Positions 8,665-18,527 of a DNA stretch of 64,000 nucleotides are shown piece after piece. The stretch is from contig NZ_LSRN01000001.1 in NCBI RefSeq assembly GCF_001885615.1, forward strand, positions 124,001 to 188,000, in the 5' to 3' direction. A program made the translations under genes and the position numbers. The notes under the pieces are model-generated. The model was not told the DNA's origin, ran no database searches, and saw only the letters and a list, made by a program, of their open reading frames with translations. The stretch is from Alkalibacterium sp. 20. Lineage in GTDB: Bacteria; Bacillota; Bacilli; Lactobacillales; Carnobacteriaceae_A. Positions within the stretch are counted from its first letter, which is position 1. Every line of letters starts with the position of its first letter.

Positions 8665-9242
8665 TGCGTTCCCTCCTTATTTTTGATTTCCTGGTAGCAA
8701 AAACAGTCAGTGACATGGTCATTGACCATCCCGCTGGACTGCATGAATGCATAACAAATCGTTGGGCCAACAAATTTAAAGCCAGCTTTTTTGAGCTGTT
8801 TACTCATTAATTGACTTCTTTCTGTCTGAGACGGAACATCTTCCAACCTATCCCAACTATTTTGAATAGGTTCCCGCGCTACAAATCCCCACAGGTAATC
8901 AGAAAATGACTGATCTCCTTCTACTATTTTTAAAAAAGCCTGCGCATTAGTCACTACCGACCGTACTTTCAGTTTATTTCGAATAATTTTTTCATTCTTC
9001 AACAAAGTCTGGATCTTATCATCACTATACTGGCTAATGAGCTCAGGGTTGAACTGGTCAAACGCTTCCCGATAGCCTTCTCTTTTTTTCAATACCGTTA
9101 GCCAACTCAAACCTGCCTGGGCACCTTCTAAACATAACAGCTCAAAAAGTTTCTGATCATCATATAAGGGCCGTCCCCATTCTTTATCATGATAGTGAAT
9201 ATAAACGGGATCTTCAGTTACCCAACCGCATCTTTTTCTCAT
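8661..9242 (-). CDS. tag: DNA-3-methyladenine glycosylase I
   Basis: 193-aa base-excision repair enzyme that removes 3-methyladenine. Recognised by RCGWV near the start (zinc Cys), YHDKEWGRPLYDD, the helix-hairpin-helix region LEGAQAGLSWLTVLKKRE, and the C-terminal zinc ligands in NDHVTDCFCY. Length is normal. GAAGGGGAA precedes the ATG at 9242. Confidence 0.96.
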   Translation of the reverse strand: MRKRCGWVTEDPVYIHYHDKEWGRPLYDDQKLFELLCLEGAQAGLSWLTVLKKREGYREAFDQFNPELISQYSDDKIQTLLKNEKIIRNKLKVRSVVTNAQAFLKIVEGDQSFSDYLWGFVAREPIQNSWDRLEDVPSQTERSQLMSKQLKKAGFKFVGPTICYAFMQSSGMVNDHVTDCFCYQEIKNKEGTQ

Positions 9243-9795
9243 TTTCCATTCCCCTTCTTTTAATCCATTGTATTAAAATTCTATGTAAATACCTATCAGA
9301 ACCACTTTGAAATAACTAATCACCTGCTTGATAGAAAAAGGACAGACAAGAGATATTCCCTCTATTCTGGTCCTGCTTGTATACTCATAAAACGCTTTAA
9401 GAATTCATTTAGTTTTTGTGATCTTAGGATCATGGATAGAACATGAAAAGCGATCGAAAATTAAAAAAACGCATAACTACAAGTTTCACAATCTTTAAAG
9501 AGACTTTTTTTCACAAAGAATATTACGATTGATACCAATTTGTCACTTATTTGTAATTTCTAATCAAATTCTTAGAAAGCTGTTTTTAAAAGGTATGTAA
9601 ACGATAACACCCTATTAAAGACCTTGACTGCAGGTTAGATTGTTTTACTATACTTCTAACGCTTGGTATAATTATAGTTGTGTAATAGACGTTAATAACA
9701 CTTGTTTTTCAACGTCTGACAATAAACTGGTGACCGGCGTTGAAATTATAAGGTCAATAATGAATACAAAATACATTTAAGGAGGCTGAAAATCT
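9243..9795. promoter_or_regulatory. Promoter region of the betaine transporter, with an orphan terminator-like hairpin
   Basis: 553 bp without a gene. Rightward promoters: TTGACT (9624-9629) with ACTATA 17 bp on, and TTTACT (9644-9649) with TATAAT (9667-9672), spacer 17. The leader has an inverted repeat (AGACGTT/AACGTCT near 9687-9717) that could bind a regulator or fold. A minus-strand terminator-like hairpin (9334-9374) lies upstream of tag. An osmotic or c-di-AMP (BusR-type) control would be expected for the family, but no known operator was identified. Confidence 0.55.
9334..9374 (-). terminator. Terminator-like hairpin upstream of tag
   Basis: On the minus strand AGGACCAGAATAGAGG pairs imperfectly with CTCTTGTCTGTCCT and is followed by TTTTTC. 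No minus-strand gene lies to its right, so it may be a leader attenuator of tag or the relic of a lost gene. Confidence 0.45.
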
Positions 9796-11004
9796 TTGGC
9801 AACTAAAGTTGAAATTAAAAATTTGTCCAAAATATTTGGCAAAAAAGAAAAACAAGCTTTAGAACTAGTTAAAAGCGGTTCTTCGAAAGAAGAAATTCTT
9901 GAGCAGACCGGAGCCACAGTCGGTGTCAACAAAGCTAGTTTCAAAGTAGAAGAAGGCGAAATATTCGTTATTATGGGCCTTTCCGGTAGTGGTAAATCAA
10001 CACTGGTACGTATGCTTAACCGTTTGATTGAACCAACCGAAGGAAACATATTGATTGATGGTGAAGATGTTTCAAAAATGAATAATGATGAATTACGTAA
10101 AATTCGTCGTGAAAAAGTATCCATGGTGTTTCAGAACTTTGGCCTATTTCCTCACCGCACTATTCTGGAAAACACAGAATACGGCTTAGAGGTACAAGGC
10201 GTAGACAAGGAAACGCGTCAGAAAAAAGCTGAGAAAGCACTCGATAATGCCGGACTTCTTCCATATAAGGATCAACGTCCAAATCAATTATCAGGCGGTA
10301 TGCAGCAGCGTGTGGGCTTAGCTCGCGCCTTAGCGAACGATCCTGAGATTTTACTCATGGACGAAGCGTTCTCTGCACTAGATCCACTTATTCGACGTGA
10401 TATGCAGGATGAATTGTTGGAAATGCAAGAAAGATTACAGAAAACAATCATCTTTATCACCCATGACTTGAACGAGTCATTACGTATTGGTGACCGTATC
10501 GCTATTATGAAGGGTGGCGAAGTGGTTCAAGTGGGTACAGGAGAAGAAATCCTTACAAACCCTGCCAACGAATATGTCGAGCGTTTCGTTGAAGACGTCG
10601 ATCGTTCTAAAGTCCTAACGGCTGAAAACATTATGATCCGTCCTCAAACATTGCGTTCGAGCAAAGCAGGTCCACGTGTCGCTGCACAGGAAATGAAAAC
10701 AGCCGGCTTATCAAGCATGCTCATTATTGATAAACAGCAGCAATTAAAAGGTTATGTTACAGATAGAGACGTGTTGGACGCTGTTAAATCTAACATACGT
10801 AGCCTTGAAAGTATTATACGAACAGATATTCCTAAAGTTTCTAAAGACACGTTGATTTATGACTTGTACGATATCATTCATGACTCTGACACACCTGTTG
10901 CAGTGGTTGATGAAAACAACAAATTAGAAGGTATCGTTATCCGTAGTTTAGTCATTGGTGCTTTAGCTAGGGAAAAAGAGGGGGATTCAAATAATGGAGA
11001 ATAG
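9796..11004 (+). CDS. opuAA: Glycine betaine/proline ABC transporter ATP-binding protein
   Basis: 402-aa ATPase that drives uptake of compatible solutes under salt stress. It has Walker [12 protein letters not shown], signature [15 protein letters not shown], Walker [15 protein letters not shown] and, from about residue 275, two CBS motifs, the part that senses ionic strength or c-di-AMP in OpuA homologues. The start is TTG at 9796 after AAGGAGG (10 nt). It overlaps the permease gene by 11 bp. Confidence 0.95.
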   Translation: MATKVEIKNLSKIFGKKEKQALELVKSGSSKEEILEQTGATVGVNKASFKVEEGEIFVIMGLSGSGKSTLVRMLNRLIEPTEGNILIDGEDVSKMNNDELRKIRREKVSMVFQNFGLFPHRTILENTEYGLEVQGVDKETRQKKAEKALDNAGLLPYKDQRPNQLSGGMQQRVGLARALANDPEILLMDEAFSALDPLIRRDMQDELLEMQERLQKTIIFITHDLNESLRIGDRIAIMKGGEVVQVGTGEEILTNPANEYVERFVEDVDRSKVLTAENIMIRPQTLRSSKAGPRVAAQEMKTAGLSSMLIIDKQQQLKGYVTDRDVLDAVKSNIRSLESIIRTDIPKVSKDTLIYDLYDIIHDSDTPVAVVDENNKLEGIVIRSLVIGALAREKEGDSNNGE

Positions 11005-11842
11005 TATTTTAGATGTCATACCTCAAATTCCTGTTTCCGAATGGATGGCTAATTTTATATCCTGGTTAACGAATAATTTCTCATGGCTTTTTGACGCCGT
11101 ACGTGATGCAGGTGATTGGACAATGGACACCATAACAGATTTATTAATCCTTGTTCCACCTGTCTTATTCATCGTACTGCTATCAGCCCTAGCCTTTTTC
11201 GCTAGTAGTAAAAAATTGGGATTACCCACATTTACCATATTGGGTTTGATTTACATTTATAACCAGGGACTATGGGAACCACTGATGTACACCATCACAC
11301 TGGTTGTTGTAGCAAGTTTACTCTCTATTATTATCGGTGTACCTGTTGGTATATTGATGGCTAAGAGTGAATGGGCAAATGTGCTTATTACACCCATTTT
11401 GGACCTTATGCAGACCATGCCGGCATTTGTTTACTTGATACCAGCTGTCGCATTCTTTGGAATCGGAATGGTTCCAGGTGTGTTCTCTGCTATTATCTTC
11501 GCTTTGCCACCGACAGTTCGTTTCACTAACCTGGGAATCAGACAAGTGTCTGACGAAATGGTTGAAGCAGCCCGGTCATTTGGTAGCACAGGGTCGCAAC
11601 AATTATTTAAAGTAGAATTACCACTGGCCAAAGCAACGATCATGGCTGGTATCAACCAGACTGTCTTGCTTGCCTTATCAATGGTCGTTATTGCTTCAAT
11701 GATCGGTGCACCTGGTTTAGGTGAACGTGTCATCAACGCCTTACAACGTGCTCAAGTCGGGCCTGGATTTGTCGCCGGTTTCGCTTTAGTTGTCTTGGCA
11801 ATCATTCTAGACAGAACAATGCAAGGATTTAATAGAGATTAA
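10994..11842 (+). CDS. opuAB: Glycine betaine ABC transporter permease
   Basis: 282-aa membrane permease. An amphipathic N-terminus is followed by six or seven helices and the EAA-type loop ([22 protein letters not shown]). It starts inside the end of the ATPase gene. Unlike lactococcal OpuA, the permease is not fused to the binding protein, which is encoded separately downstream. Confidence 0.94.
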   Translation: MENSILDVIPQIPVSEWMANFISWLTNNFSWLFDAVRDAGDWTMDTITDLLILVPPVLFIVLLSALAFFASSKKLGLPTFTILGLIYIYNQGLWEPLMYTITLVVVASLLSIIIGVPVGILMAKSEWANVLITPILDLMQTMPAFVYLIPAVAFFGIGMVPGVFSAIIFALPPTVRFTNLGIRQVSDEMVEAARSFGSTGSQQLFKVELPLAKATIMAGINQTVLLALSMVVIASMIGAPGLGERVINALQRAQVGPGFVAGFALVVLAIILDRTMQGFNRD

Positions 11843-11892
11843 GATTTTAATAATAAAAAAATGATATAAAACTTACAAAGGGGATTTTTATT

Positions 11893-12780
11893 TTGAATAT
11901 TACTTGGAAAAAATTAGGTTTAACCGCAGCATCTGCTTCTGCACTGTTTTTAGCAGCGTGTGAAGATGGAACAGACACAACTAGTGAAGATACAGGATCA
12001 CTCGAGGGCGAAATCAATCTTGCTTATGTGGCTTGGGACTCTGAGATTGCTTCTACAAACGTAATCGGACAAGTATTGCAAGATGTAGGTTATGACGTTG
12101 ATTTAACTCAGCTAGACAACGCCATCATGTGGGAAGCTGTCTCTAGTGGAGAAGCTGACGCAATGGTTTCAGCATGGTTACCGAATACACATGCACCTCA
12201 ACTTGAACAATACTCAGACGATTTAGTCCATCTAGGTCCTAACTTGGAAGGTGCTGCTGTTGGTTTAGTAGTTCCTGAATATATGGATGCAGACTCAATC
12301 GCTGATTTAACTGATGAAGCTGGTCAAACCATTACTGGTATTGAAGCTGGTGCAGGTGTTGTTGCTAATGCAGAACAAGCTTTAGAAGACTACGATAACT
12401 TAGAAGATTGGAACGTTCAAACATCATCTTCAGGTGCGATGGTACAGCAATTAGATGATGCCTATGAAGACGAAGAAGACATCATCGTAACAGGTTGGTC
12501 ACCACACTGGAAATTCCAGTCTTATGATTTAAAATATCTTGACGACCCTGAAGGAATATTCGGTTCTGCAGAAACAATCGATACCTTCACTCGTGTAGGC
12601 TTTGAAGATGACTTCCCAGAAGCCAATCAAATTCTTGATAACTTCTTTTGGGAAACAGCTGACATGGAAGAAGTCATGTTAGAAATCCAAGAAGGCGCAG
12701 ATCCTGAAGAGGCTGCACGTAACTGGATCGAAGAAAATGAAGATATTGTTTCTGAATGGACAGAAGGCATTGGTGAATAA
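11893..12780 (+). CDS. opuAC: Glycine betaine-binding lipoprotein
   Basis: 295-aa solute-binding protein anchored by a lipobox (LFLAAC, Cys at residue 23). The OpuAC-type fold has Trp residues suited to quaternary-amine binding (YVAWDSEIAS, MVSAWLPNTHA, GWSPHWKF). Very acidic, as expected for a protein exposed to salty medium. Start TTG at 11893, with AAGGGG 9 nt upstream. A terminator follows. Confidence 0.94.
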   Translation: MNITWKKLGLTAASASALFLAACEDGTDTTSEDTGSLEGEINLAYVAWDSEIASTNVIGQVLQDVGYDVDLTQLDNAIMWEAVSSGEADAMVSAWLPNTHAPQLEQYSDDLVHLGPNLEGAAVGLVVPEYMDADSIADLTDEAGQTITGIEAGAGVVANAEQALEDYDNLEDWNVQTSSSGAMVQQLDDAYEDEEDIIVTGWSPHWKFQSYDLKYLDDPEGIFGSAETIDTFTRVGFEDDFPEANQILDNFFWETADMEEVMLEIQEGADPEEAARNWIEENEDIVSEWTEGIGE

Positions 12781-12818
12781 TAGCCTCAAAATAGAGACTA
12801 TTTGACACAACGAACTTT

Positions 12819-12862
12819 AAAAGGAGACACCGTGAATATCAATCACGGTGTCTCCTTTTTTG
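12819..12862 (+). terminator. Terminator after the betaine transporter operon
   Basis: Perfect 17-bp arms (AAAAGGAGACACCGTGA and its complement) around a 7-nt loop, followed by TTTTTT. It can also act leftward on the met operon. Confidence 0.92.
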
Positions 12863-12869
12863 TTTATCT

Positions 12870-13067
12870 TTAATTTGAATAGTCTAATGCATAACGGATA
12901 TGAAGTTCTGTCGCAACAGCTAATCCTTTTTCAGCGATATCAAATTCTTCATGATGATGACCAAACCCTGAGTCTGGACCACCTAAAGCACATGTGCCTA
13001 CTCGAGCATTTACGCCAGGTGCTTCTACAAGGAAATCAGCAAAATCAACTGCTAATGTCGTCGTCAT
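12870..13067 (-). pseudogene. C-terminal remnant of an M20-family amidohydrolase
   Basis: About 65 codons that read as only the C-terminus of an M20D-type amidohydrolase: DFADFLVEAPGVNARVGTC, GFGHHHEEFDI, then a final helix GLAVATELHIRYALDY. No ribosome site precedes the first Met, and the sequence upstream (13068-13130) shows no homologous continuation. M20 hydrolase genes commonly accompany MetNIQ operons in related bacteria, so this is probably a decayed last gene of the met operon. Confidence 0.75.
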
Positions 13068-13130
13068 AATGATCACTTTTTTATAATTTTCTTAAAAATT
13101 TTCAGGAAACTGATTTAATCCTTTTTCCAA

Positions 13131-13949
13131 TTAATCCCATGCTGGTATCGAAGACCCTTTAGATGTTTCTGCGATAATCTCTTTCGTATCTTCAGACTGG
13201 TAAGCTTCTACTACTTTCTGGAACACTTCATTATTGGTGTCTACTTCTCGGGATACAATGATATTAACATAGGGCTCTGACTGGTCATTCACCGGCTCCA
13301 GGAAGATTGAATCTTCGGTAGGAACAAATCCTGCATCCACTGCCATTCCTGAATTGATGATCGATATATCTACATCCTGAAGTGCTCTGGCTGTTTGAGA
13401 AGCATCCAGTTCCTGAATATCCAAGTTTAATGGATTATTTGTTATATCCTTCACAGTTGGCGTCACTCCGGCATCTGGATAAACTGAAATAAAACCAGCC
13501 GTCTGTAGCAGTAGTAAGGCACGTCCGCCATTGGTTAAATCGTTAGGTATAGCTACCGTAGCGTCTTCTTTCAATTCATTCACATCAGTTAGTGTATCAG
13601 AATAGATCCCTAGAGGTGATATGACTGTGTCCCCAATGGGTACCAGCGTCGTTCCACTGTCTGCGTTAAATGATTCCAGGAATAGTTTATGCTGAAAAGC
13701 ATTCAAATCGATTTCTTCTTGAGCCAATGCATTGTTTGGTTGGGCATAATCTGTAAAGCGGACTAATTCAATTGTTATGCCTTCTTCACTTTCCAGCTTT
13801 TCTGCAACAAAATCCCAAACATCATTATCTTCTCCTATTACACCGATCGTCACTGTATCTGAACTTCCAGCAGATGCATCACATGCCACTAATAATAATA
13901 GTAGCAATCCTAAGCCTAAACGTGTAATCCATTTTAATGTCTTTTTCAT
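13131..13949 (-). CDS. metQ: Methionine-binding lipoprotein MetQ
   Basis: 272-aa lipoprotein (lipobox LLLVAC, Cys 23) of the NlpA/MetQ family, the external receptor of the MetNIQ importer. Family signatures are RFTDYAQPNNALAQEEIDLN, AFQHKLFL, VAIPNDLTNGGRALLLLQ and the ending KGSSIPAWD. AAGGGG precedes the ATG. Last intact gene of the operon; an M20 remnant follows. Confidence 0.95.
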   Translation of the reverse strand: MKKTLKWITRLGLGLLLLLLVACDASAGSSDTVTIGVIGEDNDVWDFVAEKLESEEGITIELVRFTDYAQPNNALAQEEIDLNAFQHKLFLESFNADSGTTLVPIGDTVISPLGIYSDTLTDVNELKEDATVAIPNDLTNGGRALLLLQTAGFISVYPDAGVTPTVKDITNNPLNLDIQELDASQTARALQDVDISIINSGMAVDAGFVPTEDSIFLEPVNDQSEPYVNIIVSREVDTNNEVFQKVVEAYQSEDTKEIIAETSKGSSIPAWD

Positions 13950-13977
13950 TTTAAATTTCCCCTTTTAGTTTTATTTT

Positions 13978-14658
13978 TTAGTGACTCGTTTTTCTTACTA
14001 GAAAATTACCTATCATCTGACTGATCAAAACGATGATCATTATAGCGATCGTCGCAACGAGCGTCACGTCTGACTGAAATCGATTGTATCCTCTCGCAAC
14101 AGCCAAATTCCCCAAGCCACCTGCTCCAATCGCTCCAGCCATTGCAGTCAGACCCATTAAGTTAATGATCGTAACAGAAGATACCCGAATGATTGAGGAC
14201 AGTCCTTCTTTCAGATAGACGCGAAAAATAATTTCCAAAGGTGATGATCCCATTGCTTCCGCTGCTTCAATGACCCCTTTATCTACCTCCAGCAAGGCAT
14301 TTTGAACCTGACGGGAGTAGAATGGTACGGTCCCTGCGACAAGCGGGACGATAGCTGCTGTTGTCCCGATCGATGTGCCCACAATAAAACGTGTAAACGG
14401 GGCAATTAATGTAAGCATAATGATAAAGGGTACCGAACGGAAAGCATTTACACTTCTTTCCAAAAAATCATACACCTTTCGATTTTCCAAAATACCTTGT
14501 CTTTCGGTCACTACAAGTATAATGCCCAATATAATACCCAAAAACCCAGAAATAAGAGCTGATATACCGAGCATATACAAGGTTTCCCATATACTGTTCA
14601 GTATTTCCGGTCGAATACTCAGTACGTTTTCAAAATATGTTTCAAACCAGCTGCTCAT
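13978..14658 (-). CDS. metI: Methionine ABC transporter permease MetI
   Basis: 226-aa permease with five or six membrane helices and an EAA loop (IEAAEAMGSSPLEIIFRVYL). Family hallmark NAFRSVPFIIMLTLIAPFTR is present. TAGGAGG lies before the ATG. Between metN (11 bp) and metQ (28 bp). Confidence 0.95.
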   Translation of the reverse strand: MSSWFETYFENVLSIRPEILNSIWETLYMLGISALISGFLGIILGIILVVTERQGILENRKVYDFLERSVNAFRSVPFIIMLTLIAPFTRFIVGTSIGTTAAIVPLVAGTVPFYSRQVQNALLEVDKGVIEAAEAMGSSPLEIIFRVYLKEGLSSIIRVSSVTIINLMGLTAMAGAIGAGGLGNLAVARGYNRFQSDVTLVATIAIMIIVLISQMIGNFLVRKTSH

Positions 14659-14669
14659 ATAAGATCCTC

Positions 14670-15740
14670 CTAACTAATTTTTTCTTGTTTAATTGGTACA
14701 ATTGTCTGTGTATTTTGGATTTGATTCACTACAATGTTGTTCGATTCAAGGTAAGAGACTGCTTTTTCCCGCTGCCTTTTCTCCCCAGAAAAGACCACAA
14801 TCAAATTCCCGACCGGTGTCTGCTGTAGAATCTCTACATTTCCGTATAAGATATTCGTCGTTACTCCAAACTGTGCATAAAGACTCGCTATGAGCGGTGT
14901 GCCAGTACTTACTCCTACATATGTAATGTTGGCGAGCACATCGTCTACACTCAGATCGAGCAGGGTGGGATGTTTCCTGAGCTTTTCCAATGCTTGATCA
15001 AGATGGGTCGCCGTATCAATAAACTCATGAGTCAATGCTTCTTTGGGAGACGTGAACAATGAAACCAAATCCCCTTGCTCGACCACTTCCCCGTCATCCA
15101 TCACTGCTACCTTATTACATATTTCTTTTACGACCTGCATTTCGTGCGTAATAATCACGATGGTCAACGACAATTTTTTATTGAGCCGTTTCAGTAGTTC
15201 CAGAATGGAAGACGTTGTTTTAGGGTCCAGAGCACTCGTTGCTTCATCACATAGCAAGACTTCCGGATCATTCGCCAACGCTCTGGCAATCGCGACTCTC
15301 TGTTTCTGACCTCCGGATAACTGCGATGGATATGTATGTTTCTTATCCACCAACCCGACCAGTTCCAGTAGGTCATCCACTTTATCGTTGATTTCTTTTT
15401 TTGATAAACCTGATTTTCTCAGGGGATAAGCGATATTCCCAGCAACTGTGCGTGCCCGCATTAAGTTGAAGTACTGAAAAATCATTCCTATTTTTTTTCG
15501 TGCAGTACGCAGCGACTTGGCAGGTAAGGCAGACAATTCTTGTGCACCTACTATTACAGATCCTGACGTCGGGCGCTGCAACAAATTTATCGTTCTAACC
15601 AGTGTACTTTTACCGGCACCACTATATCCGACGATCCCGTAAATATCTCCCTTCTCTACTTTTAATGACACGTCCCGGACAGCTTTCACCGTCTGTTTAC
15701 CATCTTGAAACGTTACATCCACATTCCGCAGTTCAATCAT
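14670..15740 (-). CDS. metN: Methionine ABC transporter ATP-binding protein MetN
   Basis: 356-aa ATPase with Walker [12 protein letters not shown], signature [15 protein letters not shown], Walker [14 protein letters not shown], and a C-terminal NIL domain (about 265-345) that in MetN binds methionine for trans-inhibition. AGGGGG lies 6 nt before the ATG. First gene of the operon, directly behind two T-box leaders. Confidence 0.96.
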   Translation of the reverse strand: MIELRNVDVTFQDGKQTVKAVRDVSLKVEKGDIYGIVGYSGAGKSTLVRTINLLQRPTSGSVIVGAQELSALPAKSLRTARKKIGMIFQYFNLMRARTVAGNIAYPLRKSGLSKKEINDKVDDLLELVGLVDKKHTYPSQLSGGQKQRVAIARALANDPEVLLCDEATSALDPKTTSSILELLKRLNKKLSLTIVIITHEMQVVKEICNKVAVMDDGEVVEQGDLVSLFTSPKEALTHEFIDTATHLDQALEKLRKHPTLLDLSVDDVLANITYVGVSTGTPLIASLYAQFGVTTNILYGNVEILQQTPVGNLIVVFSGEKRQREKAVSYLESNNIVVNQIQNTQTIVPIKQEKIS

Positions 15741-15775
15741 TTACATCCCCCTATTATCTCATTTCTTATTTAAAC

Positions 15776-16080
15776 AAAAAACGTCCATCCACATAATCAG
15801 TTTTCTCTGATTATAAGGACGAACGTTTAGTTCGTGTTACCACCTTTATTTAAACCCATCTCTCGATTGGTTCCTCAAAGAGCACAGATAGTCGTCTTAT
15901 GCTCCGTCGCTGTAGTGGGCGAACCCATGATAGCCTTATGTACCTGTATTGGCTACACTCGGTATCCTGCTTCGAGTCCATTTTCCACTTATTCAAGCAA
16001 ACCTGTTCTCATCTACCCAGGCTCTCTGTTGTTGCTGATTTATAAGTGTACTTTACTCTTCATTGCAGTTTGTATTTTAT
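15776..16080 (-). ncRNA. T-box riboswitch 2 (proximal) of metNIQ
   Basis: The minus strand carries the T-box core GGTGGTAACACGAA (plus 15831-15844), which binds the uncharged tRNA end, followed by a terminator (15776-15826: ACGTTCGTCC arm, later GGACGT and TTTTTT). Upstream is a stem I with the AGAGAG element and a specifier region GAATAAGTGGAAAATGG, in which AUG (15979-15981) is the likely methionine specifier. It acts by reading uncharged tRNA-Met and allowing read-through to metN. Confidence 0.88.
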
Positions 16081-16100
16081 CTATTCAATTTGTTACTATA

Positions 16101-16421
16101 AAAAAAACGCCCTTAAAAAAATCTTTTTATCAAAAAGACTTTTTTAAGGACGACTAAATTTATCGCGTTACCACCTTAATTTACAGCATCATCACTGATA
16201 CTGTCTCTGCCAGTACACAAGATTCTTCTTGTAGACTGCGTCACTGTAACGGGTGAACCCGTAGTAAACTTACCTTCAGCAAGATCGTTTACTCCACTTC
16301 CAAGACCATTTTCCACTTATTCACTCTTATCTGCTTTCACCGGCACAGACTCTCTAAGAAGACTTCCTAAATGTACTTTTCTTTTCACATTGTTTTCTTT
16401 TTAAATTTTAATTTTCAACTT
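16101..16421 (-). ncRNA. T-box riboswitch 1 (distal) of metNIQ
   Basis: Core GGTGGTAACGCG on the minus strand (16162-16175), stem I with AGAGAG and the same GAATAAGTGGAAAATGG specifier region (AUG at 16307-16309), and its own long terminator (16101-16152, CGTCCTTAAAAAAG arm with a T run). It is placed head-to-tail with the second T-box, so transcripts must pass two tRNA-dependent terminators. Confidence 0.85.
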
Positions 16422-16428
16422 ATTTATT

Positions 16429-16457
16429 ACTACACTCACTTCACAATACATTGTCAA
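16429..16457 (-). promoter_or_regulatory. Promoter of the met leader
   Basis: Minus-strand TTGACA (16452-16457), a 17-bp spacer and TGTAGT (16429-16434). It lies between the antiporter stop and the first T-box. Confidence 0.65.
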
Positions 16458-16487
16458 ATCTTTTTTTAAAATCAATAAACCTTATTA

Positions 16488-17666
16488 TTATCCTTGCTTC
16501 AACAATTTTGGAGCCGAAGCATAGATAGCTAACGCACCCAAGGGGGCTGTCACGATAATCGACAACACCGCAATAGCTAAAATCGTAGCACCCTGTTCAA
16601 AACCCAACGCTAAAGGCACGGCACCGATTGCGGCTTGGACAGTTGCCTTAGGCGTATAAGCTATCATGCAAAAAAGACGTTCTTTGGTGTTGAGTTCGCT
16701 ATTCATGGTAGCTATCCACACACCGATACTTCGTGCCAGAAGACCAATAAAAATAATCCCTAAGCCAATAAATCCGGAATCTAACGCAACCGCGATGTTG
16801 ACCTCTGCACCCACTAGGGCAAACAATAGAATCTGGAGAAACACCCATAATCCGCCTAAAGCAAAAGAAAATTCTTTCGACTGTGCAGGAATCTTTTCCA
16901 GTAAGAGAAAACCAATTATCATCACCCCTAATAAACTTGCTATACCCAAAGCATCTCCCCATTCAACAAAAAGTATTGTCGCTCCAAGTAAAAGCACCAA
17001 TTTTTCAATATATTTTTTGTGAATAAGCTTAAATATATAAACCGCAAACAAAGCAAGCATGCCACCTATTACTACGCCTCCAATAATACTTAATGGAATA
17101 CGTGCAATATCAAGCAATAGTGAACTTTCCATTGCTTCTGTTCCTAAACCTAGAAAGAATGTAAACAATGTTATAGCAAAAACATCGTCAATAGATGTCC
17201 CCGCTAAGAGTAATGTGGGCACTTGCTTTTCTTCACCTAGTCGCTTTTCTTTCAAGTCCAGCATGCTTGGAACCACAACGGCAGGTGAAACCGCCGCAAT
17301 GATAAAACCGAGCATCCCTGCTTCTGCAAATGAAAAATCCAGCAGATAGTAAGCTAATCCGGTAACGGTGAACCCTTCGATCAAACACGGGATACTGCTT
17401 ATTTTTAGTGCTATCATACCCACTTCTTTGATTTGTTCTTTTTTTATACCTAATCCCGCTCTTAGTAAAATAATGATCAGGGCAAACGTTCGAATGTCTT
17501 GCGAAACTAACAATAAATCCGAGTCCAGCCAGTTCAACATATAGGGGCCAATTAGTACTCCCACAAAAAGCATACCGATGAGGGGCGGCAGTTTAACTTT
17601 CGAGGCCATTTTACCCCCGATATATCCTAGCAGCAGCAATAATCCTAGTCCTGTTAACATACGCAC
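16488..17666 (-). CDS. Cation:proton antiporter
   Basis: 392-aa integral membrane protein with about 11-12 helices, of the monovalent cation:proton antiporter superfamily (CPA). Typical motifs are LPPLIGMLFVGVLIGP, the paired acidic residues in AGTSIDDVFAI, and YTPKATVQAAIGAVPLAL. No cytosolic NAD- or K-binding domain is attached. Na+ export in exchange for H+ would suit a salt- or alkali-tolerant host, but the ion is inferred. It stands alone between two regulatory regions. Confidence 0.88.
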   Translation of the reverse strand: MRMLTGLGLLLLLGYIGGKMASKVKLPPLIGMLFVGVLIGPYMLNWLDSDLLLVSQDIRTFALIIILLRAGLGIKKEQIKEVGMIALKISSIPCLIEGFTVTGLAYYLLDFSFAEAGMLGFIIAAVSPAVVVPSMLDLKEKRLGEEKQVPTLLLAGTSIDDVFAITLFTFFLGLGTEAMESSLLLDIARIPLSIIGGVVIGGMLALFAVYIFKLIHKKYIEKLVLLLGATILFVEWGDALGIASLLGVMIIGFLLLEKIPAQSKEFSFALGGLWVFLQILLFALVGAEVNIAVALDSGFIGLGIIFIGLLARSIGVWIATMNSELNTKERLFCMIAYTPKATVQAAIGAVPLALGFEQGATILAIAVLSIIVTAPLGALAIYASAPKLLKQG

Positions 17667-17690
17667 GTCTTCTTTCTTTTATTCATTTAT

Positions 17691-17728
17691 AAAAAAAAAG
17701 CAGCAACGTTTAAGTGCCGCCTTTTTAA
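17691..17728 (-). terminator. Terminator after pcp
   Basis: Minus-strand GGCGGCA pairs (one G-U) with TTGCTGC and is followed by a long T run. Confidence 0.65.
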
Positions 17729-17741
17729 ACTGTATCACAGA

Positions 17742-18389
17742 TCAATGAATCGAACCACCAATTTCTTTGATATCACCTTTACCCTGTCTCTCGACGATCG
17801 CTTGGATCCCGGCTTCTAAGCCTTTTGAAATATCTTCTAAATGCATTGAAGGCTGATTCGATTTGTTTATCACTTGTTCAGGAATAAACGGGCAGTGGAC
17901 AAACCCACCGATTTTATCAGGATAAGTCTTGTCGATCATGTATAAGATTTGATACATGATGTGATTGCATACAAACGTTCCGGCAGAATTAGAGACGCTG
18001 GAAGGTGTTTTTGTTTCCTTGATTCTTTCAACCATTGCTTTGATCGGTAACGAGCTAAAATAAGCGGCTGGTCCGTCTGCTTGTATCGTCACATCAATGG
18101 GCTGGTTATCCTCATTGTCCGCAATACGAGCATCATCGACATTGATAGCTACACGTTCAGGTGTCAAACCATAGCGTCCGCCTGCCTGACCGATACAAAG
18201 AATGACATCCGGGTCGCTTTCTTTTACTTTTTGCTCAATGACGTCTGCAGCTTTATGAAATACGGTCGGTATTTCCAGTTTCACTATCTCGGCACCTGCT
18301 ATGTTATCTGGCAACAATTTTACCGCTTCATACGCAGGATTGATTTTTTCGCCACCGAATGGATCAAAACCACTAACTAATATTCTCAT
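17742..18389 (-). CDS. pcp: Pyrrolidone-carboxylate peptidase
   Basis: 215-aa cysteine peptidase (C15) that removes N-terminal pyroglutamate from peptides in the cytosol. The catalytic triad is visible: Glu in LTPERVAIN, Cys in [11 protein letters not shown] and His in [22 protein letters not shown] precedes the ATG. Monocistronic, with terminators on both sides. Confidence 0.96.
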   Translation of the reverse strand: MRILVSGFDPFGGEKINPAYEAVKLLPDNIAGAEIVKLEIPTVFHKAADVIEQKVKESDPDVILCIGQAGGRYGLTPERVAINVDDARIADNEDNQPIDVTIQADGPAAYFSSLPIKAMVERIKETKTPSSVSNSAGTFVCNHIMYQILYMIDKTYPDKIGGFVHCPFIPEQVINKSNQPSMHLEDISKGLEAGIQAIVERQGKGDIKEIGGSIH

Positions 18390-18461
18390 TTTACTTTCCT
18401 TCCCTTACTGATCAAATTTAAATACCCAAGAGTACATCAGTGATAGGTGTGCGACTTTTAG

Positions 18462-18517
18462 AAAAAAGTATCAATACACTGAATCATGATACAAAATTCA
18501 GTGTATTGATACTTTTT
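18462..18517 (-). terminator. Bidirectional terminator
   Basis: AAGTATCAATACACTGAAT pairs perfectly with its complement around an 11-14 nt loop and has T runs on both strands. It ends the 364-aa protein gene. Confidence 0.9.
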
Positions 18518-18527
18518 CATTTCATTA

